This document shows positions 9,901 to 17,983 of a DNA stretch of 64,000 nucleotides, one piece after another. The position numbers and the translations under genes are program-made. The notes below the pieces were generated by a model that saw nothing but the letters and a program-made list of their open reading frames with translations, was not told the DNA's origin and made no database searches. Source of the stretch: Nectonema munidae (lineage: Eukaryota; Nematomorpha; Nectonematoida; Nectonematidae). Positions within the stretch are counted from its first letter, which is position 1. Each line of letters begins with the position of its first letter. Location: the NCBI GenBank assembly GCA_030549495.1, contig JAUIRK010000804.1, positions 62,001 to 126,000 on the forward strand, in the 5' to 3' direction.

Positions 9901-12131
9901 TTGGATATAAGTCTGGGTATAAGGGATTCAAATAGACAACCTGTAGGGACACATGTGATAGTATAAGGAAGAAACAGACCATGGGTTTTACAGGCCTTTT
10001 TGCGTTTCACTTCCTGTACACAATTATGAGCGAAGTAGTGTGCAGCAGCCTTTTTCCATTTGCGCTCTTCATGAAAATCGATGGCCAGCCAATCAGCTTC
10101 GGCCAAGCAGTAGTCCCATTGACTTCTCCTACGAGGTCGATCAAGAACTTTAGGAAGCAAAGACTTGCTCCACATACCCTTTAACTTCAAAGTGCTGATC
10201 ATCTTCATGATTGCTCCTTCTGAAATTGGGGCTAGGAAGAAATCGTCAGTACTCGAATCTTCAAAGTCTTCATTCTTTATTGACTGTTGGTCAAATTCAT
10301 TACCCAAGGCTCTTTCCTTTGCTTCCTTTAATTCGAAAATTGGTTTGAAATCTTCCTGTTTATTCTTAAACTTAAAGAAAAAGCTGATTTATAATAATCG
10401 CTCGTAAAGAGAAATGCACAGAAAAAAGGAAAGACAGAAATTGGGCCCATACTCTCCAAAATCTCCTAATTTATATACAATTCAAGAGTTCACATCATCA
10501 TAAGGGGGACGATCCAACCTATCCCCTCCCTCCCCCCTCTGAAACTTTAATTCTCTCAATCTCCTGTATTTGGATTCGTAAACGCTTTTGCTGGGTGGCG
10601 AAGAATAAAAACAATTAGTTTAGCAGTTGCCAGCTAAATAACTAATATAATTAATATATGTAGATGAAAAGAAACTGAGAATTCATAAAAATAAAAAAAA
10701 TTGAAATCGATCAAGGAAGAGTATACTTTTATGCATATGAAAACATAACGATAAACGATAAAGCTTTGGCCAATGTATTCACTTCAATAGATCAACCAAC
10801 CACTTTCAAAAAAATTTCTTTGAAGTGGTTGAAATATTTCTATATAGAGTCAATAAAATTTTACTCTTCCTTTATCAATGATTAATATATCATTAAATTA
10901 ACAGATGATCAAAGTAGTCGGAATAAAAAAAGTAGACTTTAACTAAAAAGTAGACAATTATACAAACTGTATGATATAAAGCAACTTTATATTGAACAAA
11001 ATTTAAAATATGAAATGCATACTTCTATTCTTGGGAAAAGGTGTAGCTATGAAGCAGCGCATATCATTAGATGCATTAAGTTTTAAATGACAAGACCAAG
11101 AACTTGGCGTTTTAAAATTAACTTTGAATGATCTTTTTCTGATAGCTGGCATAACTATTCTGAACATAGGTGTTAGTAATTTTTACTTATTATACGTAAC
11201 AAGACAATGAAAAAACAAACTAACGACTAACCAACGGTTTACCTATCAAACTTAATATTCATTGAAAAGCAGTTATTTAAACATGAAGAATTGACCTTTA
11301 TGTATACACACCGAATTAATTAAAAAGACGGACAGACAGAAGTCACACATTGAGGTGTGTCCTTTTACGAATTTTAGAACAAAAATATAATGAGTTTCTT
11401 TAGATCACTTTTAACTTTGTCAAGATATCTTAATTCATTAAACTAAAAGAAATAACAGAAAACTAATAAGATATTTATTATAGAGGAGTTATTAATCACG
11501 CATATTTTTCATTTATTCAATGTTATCATTTGAGCCAGATCAAAAAATTTTCATTTTAAGGAATTGGTCATAACCGCATCAACTGTACTATCAAACTGAA
11601 CAATTATGTTATGTCACTATAAAGATGTTTTTGTTGATTGCTGAAAGCATAGTCGCATTGCCAACGGTGTGAACTTATTTAAACCTTGATTTGGGTTCTT
11701 TCTTTCCCATAATTGCCACAAAAACAAAATAATATTGAAATTTAAAAATTTTGCGTTGTATACTGCATCCAAATTTAACATTTAGAAATACAGCAACACT
11801 AACCCTAACCCAGGTTAGTATGCGTAAACTATGAATTGGTAAAAAGATTATGCGAAACCTGAGGGCGAAAGTCAAAGAAGTTTTGAAAGTTTAGATCAGA
11901 AGAGAAGAAATTTTGGATGAAATCTTCTTCCTCAGACGCTTTAGCAGTAAATGTTGCCTGTTGCTGTGAATCGCAAAATTGTAGGTCGCGTAGAGTGACA
12001 TTTTCATTTGAAGACGATGCCTTAAACTTCAGTGTATGATAAAACAGATATTCTTTGAATAGAGTAGCAGCTTTTCCACAAATCTCTCTTCCAATACTCT
12101 TAGAATCGTGGTTAGGCATCATCATCTTGAT
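734..12131 (-). CDS. EP400/Domino-family NuA4 scaffold lacking the SNF2 ATPase (Eaf1-like), exons joined
   Basis: Exons in order of transcription are 12131-11859, 10370-9992, 5412-3131 and 988-734. Phases match at every junction (0/0, 1/1, 0/0). From the ATG at 12125 this gives about 1060 residues. The HSA domain is at about 170-230, a PPTPP-DDEND-YID motif at about 334-348, SLFDRP near 400, and an EP400-type SANT domain at about 451-520, followed by a long Ser/Thr/Asn/Pro-rich tail. EP400 and Domino exceed 3000 residues and carry an SNF2 helicase between HSA and SANT; here only about 105 residues separate HSA from the TPP motif. Yeast Eaf1, at about 980 residues with HSA and SANT and no ATPase, is the closest architecture. 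In that family HSA binds actin/Arp4 and the protein scaffolds the NuA4/TIP60 acetyltransferase in the nucleus. The 5' exon and the 3' end are less certain than the two central exons. Confidence 0.72.
1985..2530 (+). mobile_element. Degenerate hAT transposase, N-terminal half
   Basis: Broken plus-strand frames read as a BED-type zinc finger (CAKCQKCNC, then TSGLICHLEAKH) followed by SEFIRESLFNRGYF-PKNPSDVIRLI and SKGYDKSQSVGPQ, the usual order at the start of SCAND3/ZBED-type hAT transposases. Several frame breaks and stops are present. It lies antisense in the last intron of the EP400-like gene. Ends and terminal repeats were not found. Confidence 0.6.
2531..3130. other. Intronic sequence, nothing recognised
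   Basis: This is the remainder of the last intron of the EP400-like gene, beginning at the donor GTATGT (3130-3125 on the minus strand). No coding similarity, inverted repeat or RNA gene was seen. Confidence 0.4.
3131..5412 (-). CDS. EP400-like gene, large exon with TPP motif and SANT domain
   Basis: The exon is 2282 bases, entering with phase 1 (acceptor TTTTTTTTAG before CTAAACGC) and leaving at phase 0 (GCA/GTATGT). Order of features: KRSAKFVASLI, which looks like the end of an HSA helix; an acidic stretch; FGPPTPPIDDENDFYID; a basic cluster (KRHAKKQKRHHEK); VSLFDRPSS; NWLIHEDWLLFCAVVYLQ; PNWDLTSDV; and SPRECRMRFENLLNPKEE. The last four are the EP400/Domino SANT block almost word for word. 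The remaining 450 residues are low-complexity and rich in Ser, Thr, Asn and Pro, as in activator-type chromatin subunits. The frame opens upstream of the first Met, so this is an internal exon, not an independent gene. Confidence 0.88.
6275..6407 (+). promoter_or_regulatory. TATA plus initiator core promoter and short leader exon
   Basis: TATATAAAA at 6275-6283 is followed 30 bases later by the arthropod initiator TCAGTT (6303-6308, A+1 at 6305). A GC-richer leader runs to CTTTAAAG at 6407, followed by a GTACAT donor. The flanks at 6060-6260 are also richer in GC than their surroundings. It points antisense to the EP400-like gene inside its HSA-SANT intron. It could be a host promoter of an unseen gene or part of a solo terminal repeat of a retroelement; the sequence does not decide. 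Confidence 0.4.
6860..9110. mobile_element. DNA element with facing repeat arrays and piggyBac-like debris
   Basis: Left array 6860-7470 and right array 8690-9110 are inverted relative to one another. Each is made of diverged units of about 130-155 bases carrying TTTGACAGGTT, TTGATTGATGTTCTG, a TACAAATTATTTTGTA palindrome and AAAATAGTAGTTTAC-like blocks; about five units are on the left and three on the right. Between them lies the piggyBac-like fragment at 8041-8231 and an unassigned minus-strand open stretch at 7575-7862. No target duplication was resolved. Confidence 0.5.
8041..8231 (+). pseudogene. piggyBac-like transposase fragment
   Basis: The frame reads NYTKGRTDLMDEKTGYST, then KWTSKAWSYILDASRVNAEAVF. 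This matches the piggyBac (DDE_Tnp_1_7) block TKGGVDxMDQ...RW...F...LD...NA in order and spacing. The third catalytic Asp of the family falls in the LMDE segment. Only about 60 residues remain and no full gene can be read here. It sits between the two inverted arrays of the element at 6860-9110. Confidence 0.6.
9111..9878. other. Intronic sequence, nothing recognised
   Basis: AT-rich sequence between the array-bounded element and the HSA exon. No coding similarity, terminal repeat or RNA gene was seen. The short plus-strand open frame at 9705-9890 has no recognisable motif. Confidence 0.35.
9992..10370 (-). CDS. EP400-like gene, HSA-domain exon
   Basis: The exon is 379 bases, opening after TTTCTTTAAG in phase 0 and ending GCCT/GTAAAA with one base over. 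It encodes an acidic lead (EDFEDSSTDD), then ISTLKLKGMWSKSLLPK, then DRPRRRSQWDYCLAEADWL, then AIDFHEERKWKKAAA. This reproduces the EP400/Domino HSA start (xGLWSxxRLPK, HWDYLLEEMxWMxxDF, ERxWKxAAAKK). Basic residues (EVKRKKA) lead into the donor, and the next exon supplies KRSAKFVASLI, which resembles the family's RKIAxxIAxEI helix. A donor three codons earlier (GAA/GTGAAA) is the alternative but would break phase with the next exon. Confidence 0.82.
10371..11858. other. Intron of the EP400-like gene, nothing recognised
   Basis: AT-rich intronic DNA between the proposed first coding exon and the HSA exon. A C-rich and A-rich stretch lies near 10510-10560. No repeat pair, transposase remnant or RNA gene was recognised. 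Confidence 0.4.
11859..12131 (-). CDS. EP400-like gene, probable first coding exon
   Basis: An acceptor (CATCCCTTAG) is followed by ATCAAG and three ATG codons in a row; the first, at 12125, is the proposed start. The exon ends CCTCAG/GTTTCG, so both ends are phase 0 and join the HSA exon in frame. It encodes 89 residues with a basic N-terminal helix (IGREICGKAATLFKEYLF) and an acidic and Phe-rich end (EEEDFIQNFFSSDLNFQNFF). I recognise no named domain. Assignment rests on strand, phase and position and is weaker than for the HSA and SANT exons. Confidence 0.5.
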
Positions 12132-13081
12132 CTAAGGGATGTATTATAAAAAAACTTACTATTTTTTTTTATAATTTTTAAAATTTATTATAAAAAAAGT
12201 GTTCAATGAACACACCACAATTATTACCGGACATAATACGTGCACTGTAAACTGCAATCCAACCACAACTGAGGAACTTAAAGGATATCAGGTCAAATTA
12301 CCTTGTCTGTATTAACATAATATAAAATTCGCTGTTTACATATAAAAACCAAATATTGCAAATATTTCATCGAACATATTTAAATATTTATGACCTGAAA
12401 AATAATAGCTAGTAGTTCTATACTTAATTTTAAATACAACAAACATTATTAATAACATTCTAGAAATGAATTGCCTGTATGTTAAGGACTTTTTTAATTT
12501 AGCTATGAAATTTTATTATTTGTTTACTCTCTGGTGAATGACCTATTTTCATAAATCTCTTCAAACTCTATCAAATTTTTTCATTATTCTCATAAAATAG
12601 ATTTTATTACAAAATGACGCTCGTCCTATTTGCAAACAAGACATCACATTTTGTAATCAATATGCTTAATTAGGGATATTCAGGTGGAATAAAAAAATTA
12701 AATGAGTTAAACAACTATATATGCAACAGATAATCTTAAAAAACATATGGAACGTACAAAAGTAAATGATATTGGTATCTAGGCATTTGAATAACTTTGA
12801 ACGTTATCTGTACATTTTTGAATTATTTAATTTGTTAATATCATACAATTGTAATTATTTTAAATACCATTTTCATATTAAAATAATATCCTTTTATTAT
12901 TCCTTTTTCAAGATACAAGTAACGAAAATCATTTTATATATGAAAACTATCATTATAATTTTCAAATTACACTTAAAAATTCCTTCTAAATAAAGAAATC
13001 AAGTAATGAAAAAAAAATTAAAACTTACTATTATTTAGAAGAAAAATCTACATTTAAAAAAGTGGACAAGGAAAGTATAAT
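12132..13081. other. Upstream of the EP400-like gene, nothing recognised
   Basis: AT-rich DNA without recognisable coding sequence. It should contain the 5' leader and promoter of the EP400-like gene, but no convincing TATA/initiator pair was seen on the minus strand. Confidence 0.35.
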
Positions 13082-13965
13082 ATTATAGAATATTTAAAAT
13101 CGTGCAAATTGCAAAGTATAGGTAATAACTTTTGTAACATCGTATGAGGTAGCAAAATATGAACAGAAAGCCTGATATTTTTTGATTTTTTAAAGAATAT
13201 TTTTCGATTCTTTGATTACAGAATTTTATTTTGATTATTTAACAAATATAATATTTAAAATCGTGCAAATTGCAAAGTATAGGTAATAACTTTTGTAACA
13301 TCGTATGAGGTAGCAAAATATGAACAGAAAGTTTGATATTTTGAAGAATATTTTTCGATTCTTTGATTACAGAATTTTATTTTGATTATTTGATAAAATA
13401 TATTATTTAATATCGTGAAAAAATTGCAAAAATATAGGTAATAACTTATCTAACATCCTCTCCCCGAATGAGGTATATCAAATCTTACATCTAGCAAAAT
13501 ATGAACTGATAGGTTGGAAATGAATTATCGCGGTATACAGGTTTGGAGATGAACCATCGTAGTATACAGGTACAATGTATATAGGTAATATAACTTATTA
13601 TAACTTATTCTAACTTATGTAGCATCGTCTCCCCGAATGAGGTATATCAAATCTTACATCTAGCAGAATGTGAATAGAAAGTTGAACATTGTCTCCCTAG
13701 TCATTTGTACATGGAATAGAAACCATCGTAGTATACAGGTTGGTGATGAATCATCGTAGTATACAGGTTGGAGATGAATCATCGTAGTATACAGGTTGGA
13801 GATGAATTATCGTAGTATACAGGTTGGAGATGAATCATTGTAGTATACAGGTTGGAGATGAATCATCCTAGAATACAGGTTAGAGATGAATCATCGTAAT
13901 ATACGGGTTGGAGATAAAACTCAAGTTGTCTAACCGCGTTCAACCGTACAGGTTATGAGATATTT
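13082..13965 (+). repeat. Dispersed composite repeat with 28-bp minisatellite, copy 1
   Basis: It starts with two near-identical units of about 160 bases (from about 13099 and 13258; each begins TCGTGCAAATTGCAAAG), followed by a diverged third unit near 13415. Then come short blocks containing CTCCCCGAATGAGGTATATC. It ends in about eight copies of a 28-bp unit (GTTGGAGATGAATCATCGTA plus GTATACAG) at 13721-13913, closing with CGCGTTCAACCGTACAGG. A second copy with the same internal order lies at 46262-47100. No coding sequence is evident. Confidence 0.85.
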
Positions 13966-14899
13966 ATATTTATTAATCTATTTATTTATTTAAAGTAAAC
14001 AAAACAAGTTCCAAATCAAGCTGAGTTGGACATGTGAAATCTTTTCACAAACGAAGGATTGAACGACACATTAGGTGAGGAGAAGTTGAATGAACACGAT
14101 CAAACATCAGGAGGTCAAAGAAGCAAGAAGCTATTGAGATAAACGTCCAGTTGTCGCATTGGAAAGCAAGTATAAAGCAGAATTCAAGAATAACATTATT
14201 TATCGAAAGAGAAAGAAAAAAGAAAAAAAAGGGGAAAAAAGAAAAAAAAAGAAAAAAAATACACGCACGTTAAATTTGTACATAAAGATTAAAAAATGAT
14301 TATTGCTTTTTTTAACAGCGTTTTTGAATTTAAAGGGGTTAGAAAAATCGAAATCGCTATAAAATCTATTTATATTGTGATAGATACCATAAATTATTTT
14401 CTTAAAACAGCTGTTATTTTCAAAAGACTGAAAATGAAGAAGATGATTGGATCTAGTGAAGTGGGAGTGAATACGATTATTATATGAAAAGATATGAGAA
14501 AAATAGTGATTTTTGAAAGATAGTTTATAATAAAGCATGCATAAAAGATAGGTGTTAATTTCGTATATATTGAAGAACGTAATTAAGTTTTTTTCATTAT
14601 GGTAGTTGGTGAATTTTATACACTTTGTTTGTACTCATAGTAGTTTATTTATATATGTGAAATTACATTTTATTTAAACTTAAAAAAAAATTATTAGCGG
14701 GGGAGGGGGAGGGGGGAGCTGTGAAAAGTGAATAAAAATTTACATTATGGAAAGCTATATGTTTTTATATATTTTTCTTAAGTTAAGTCACTTGGGGCAT
14801 GTTGAAAATTTTGAGGGGGGGGGGGGGGGTAAAAAGTAAAACATGGGGAGGGGGGAGGGCACTTGCCCTAAAAATATATAGGTAGCGCGTGCTCTGGTA
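13966..14899. repeat. Low-complexity tracts (purine-rich and G-rich)
   Basis: An A/G-only tract is at about 14206-14260. Two G-rich tracts follow, at 14696-14718 and about 14813-14830, the second ending in a long uninterrupted G run. The open frame over the purine tract (14200-14538, minus) encodes only aromatic and polar residues and is an artefact of composition. G runs of this length are also prone to sequencing error. Confidence 0.6.
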
Positions 14900-17529
14900 C
14901 TATGTATCACTCATCGTAGGGAAGAATATTTTCCTATAACTAGAATAGATACGAATGCCATGGTCCGAAATCAAATTTAGGAGGATTTATATTAAATTCT
15001 ACTTTTCTACCCCTAAACTAGCTCCTGACATTTATAATAATTAAAAATTCAGAATAATTAAAAAAATTATTCAAAAATTTCTTTTTTTTTATTTTAAGAT
15101 TTTGAGGCTTTTTTTTGTTAAACTTCTATTATGTAGGATATCATTCACAAAATAAATTTTTACTTAACACATTACATTTTTTGACTGTATTTTAGTCCTT
15201 AGTAACTTTTGTCTAGTAGCATTCTTATTAAATTTTATAAATGTCTCTTTGTCATCCTTAAAATTCATAAATTTTTACTAATAAAACTTGACTGACTAAA
15301 GTCCGGTCTCATAATTTTTCTTCACTATATATTGTTTGAAACTAGATGTGCAAAAATAACCTTTTTGATGACAAAATTTTTACTATTTTTTTTTATCTAT
15401 TTAAAGGCACAATTAAGCTAAAAAAATTCTTTTTGGACAATCAATTGCAAATTTTGATAACTTAAGTGTTAACAATTTTTGTCTGTTTGTATTACTATGA
15501 TTTTTTTGAAGAATATTTCTGAACTGGTAGATATATGTAATTGAAAAAATATTTTTCTCCTGCTTTTTTGATATCTAATTTAAATTTTTATAGAGTTTGT
15601 TTTGCACTTTATTTTCTGTACAAAAATTTCATTATCATGTAATTTTAGCGTATCACTTAGGGAATGGAATATCAATTTATATTTTTGGTTTTTTACTTTA
15701 AAAAAAAAATTTTGATATCTTTTACAACTTCCGAAAAAAGTTCAGCAAATATCAGAGCCACAATCATCTCTACCATGTTCTAATAATTGACATGTTTATA
15801 CCACATTTTTAGTTTCACGAACATTTTTACCCGACTGAACTTTTCGTATTAACGAGTCACAAATTAGGCATCTTAAATTCAGAAGAATTAATAGTTTTGG
15901 ATAAAATTGACTTTTGCGAATTTGTTGATTATGTCTGCAGTAACTCTGTGAGCAAGACTATGCTTTTGCAGTGACGAGAATGTGACTAAGTGTTGCTCTT
16001 GATGAACTGTTGGGTCGTATAAAATTCATCTCTATTAGGCTTTATTGTTGCTGAATAAGTGGGAGGAATTAATCTAAACATATATGGTGCTCTTATGGAG
16101 ATGATTTCTATCTGTTCACTTTTTTCTCTCTATTTTTATTTTGATCTTTGCTTAATCGCTTTCTGGGATAATTTTTTAATTACTTTTCACTGTCATTTAA
16201 GTGGGTGTCATAAAAAATACGATTATATGATTAGTTTTTTGGATTAACAAATTAAACAAGGATGATGAGACGTTTGGTTTGCTGAAGACAGTTTCGGTTT
16301 TGGAATGTGAATTCCAGAATAACGGCAGAAAATAATTTGGAAAATTAGTTACAGTCAATGTTCTATCGGATAAACGAAGTCTGGCTTGATTCTTATAATG
16401 CAAGCCTTTCTATGCAGTTTTCATAAGACAGAAACCTTGATCTTGAAACATCAATATTTGAATAAAATAATACCTTTACGCATTTTTCATAGATTCAGTA
16501 CATGAAGGTAAGACAAGTTTATTTGGTCATATAAATCTATACAAATTTTAGATATCATTTTGCACAAAATCAAGATAAAATCGGTGAACAATAAAAATTC
16601 TCCGATACCGATCAAACAAAAAAAAGGCCATGCCGATCTAATTGCTACAGTTCTACAGATTTCGTCTACCGATTCAAATTATGTGAACGATACAACGACT
16701 TTTTGGAAGGGTTGAAGCCAAACACATGATCAAAAAGGATAGTTAATGGACTGCTAGATGGCATAAATCCTAGCGTGTTAAGATTTGACTTTTTGTTAGG
16801 GTAGGCTAGTCGACGGAGTCATAAATTTAAAAACAATAGGAATCTGGGTCAGTTCTTAATAAATCGGGTATTCAATTGTGAGGATATGGAGTGGTTCTCC
16901 TTTATCGAAAACGGGAGTTAAAATTGGGTCTAAATATTTTAACTTTTTAGGTATTTAGAGTCCGAGTCCGTTATTCTCCCTTTAGTGAAAGAAGCAAAGT
17001 GTGAAAAAAAAAGTTGTAGGCTTCTTAAGAGCTTTCATGTATGCATATTAGATAGGAATTTTTGCAACTCATGGAAAAAGGCTAAAAATTCAATAAAATT
17101 AAAGAATGAACTTTTTTATTTTAAACCCCAAAAAATTATATTCTTTAATACTTTTGGGAAAATAATTTGGATAAATTCAGTTTTTAATCGTATTGTTTTG
17201 TCTTATATAAAAAGGGGATAGGCAATAGTTTGAAAATCGTTTTGAAGACAATGCAAGAAAGACACTAAACTACAAATACAAACCAATAACACTTTTTCAT
17301 AAATTATCTTAAAGAAAATAGATCAAACATTTTGCTTGCAACACAACAGAAATGTCAAAATTGAGGACATATTTCAATGACTATCTAAAATTGGCATTTA
17401 CAAACGACCTTGAAATAGGGTACATGTCATCACATTTTTGGAGATTTATAATATTTGAAACAGACAAATTGATGTTGCATAATTCTAAACTTCTAAACGT
17501 CAAAGTCGTAAAATTATACATTAGTGGCG
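14900..17529. other. Intergenic AT-rich DNA, nothing recognised
   Basis: No coding similarity was found. Short open frames at 16059-16403 and 16985-17221 have no motif and biased AT composition. Scattered GAGTC-type words (for example 16970-16985) suggest old pieces of the repeat that ends at 17662. Confidence 0.35.
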
Positions 17530-17662
17530 TCATAAATGTTAAAAAAAATTATACATAGATGGAGTTGCAGTCTTAAAAATGACAAATAAGAGGAGTCGGA
17601 TTCGAAAAATAATAAATAAATGGAATCAGAGTCGTCAAATAATTTTCCGACTCCACAACCCT
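17530..17662 (+). repeat. End of a GAGTCGG-rich interspersed element, copy 1
   Basis: Degenerate GGAGTCGGATT-type words culminate in CCGACTCCACAACCCTG at 17646-17662. The same terminal block closes the copy at 41530-41684. CAGGGTTGTGGAGTCGG, the reverse complement, is a plausible DNA-transposon terminus, but the other end was not found, so the family is unassigned. Confidence 0.5.
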
Positions 17663-17859
17663 GAACAAATAAAACATGGTCAGGTCATCTGGTAAATCTC
17701 CATTTAGTATGAAGATAATTTTTTACTACTATACTAAGAAGTTTCTTTAATTATATTAAGCATTAAGTTGCTTAATGTTTAATATAAAGTCTTGTATTTA
17801 CATCTTTTCTATTTGATTTTTTAAAAAATCTAGAATAAATTGAATCATAGTTTAGCAAA

Positions 17860-17983
17860 ATGCCTTCAGATTCGAAAAAAAAGCGCGATGCAAGAAAGAA
17901 AGAAGCTAGCAAGCAGAAGTCAACTGTTAAAGGAAACATCAAGTCCCAAGTAAATGGGGGTGACACTATCAATTCAAATATAA
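17860..17983 (+). CDS. ABCF2: ABCF2 exon 1
   Basis: It starts at GCAAAATGCC and encodes the basic N-terminal tail of the ABCF2 family (MPSD...KKxxAxKKE). It ends ATATAA/GTAAGG with one base carried to exon 2. A core promoter was not identified upstream. Confidence 0.9.

Larger units (their letters stand above)
5413..9991 (-). other. HSA-SANT intron of the EP400-like gene
   Basis: This 4.6 kb interval sits where EP400/Domino genes encode the SNF2 ATPase. I looked for ATPase motifs (Walker A DEMGLGKT, DEAH, the QxxGRxxR box) on the minus strand and saw none. The interval holds a plus-strand TATA/initiator promoter near 6275, two facing arrays of repeats (6860-7470 and 8690-9110) and piggyBac-like debris between them. 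The flanking exons are phase-compatible (GCCT/GTAAAA to TTAG/CTAAA), so direct splicing is possible. Confidence 0.6.

Noticed and set aside
5413-9991. Hidden SNF2 ATPase exons in the HSA-SANT intron
   Set aside because: No Walker A, DEAH or helicase motif VI pattern was found on the minus strand, and the interval is too short and too AT-rich to hold about 500 conserved residues.
11785-11815. AACCCTAACCC words as telomeric repeat
   Set aside because: Only one and a half units, in an intron; chance.
14200-14538. 112-codon minus-strand open frame ending in poly-Phe
   Set aside because: It overlaps a pure A/G tract and has no domain; open only because of composition.
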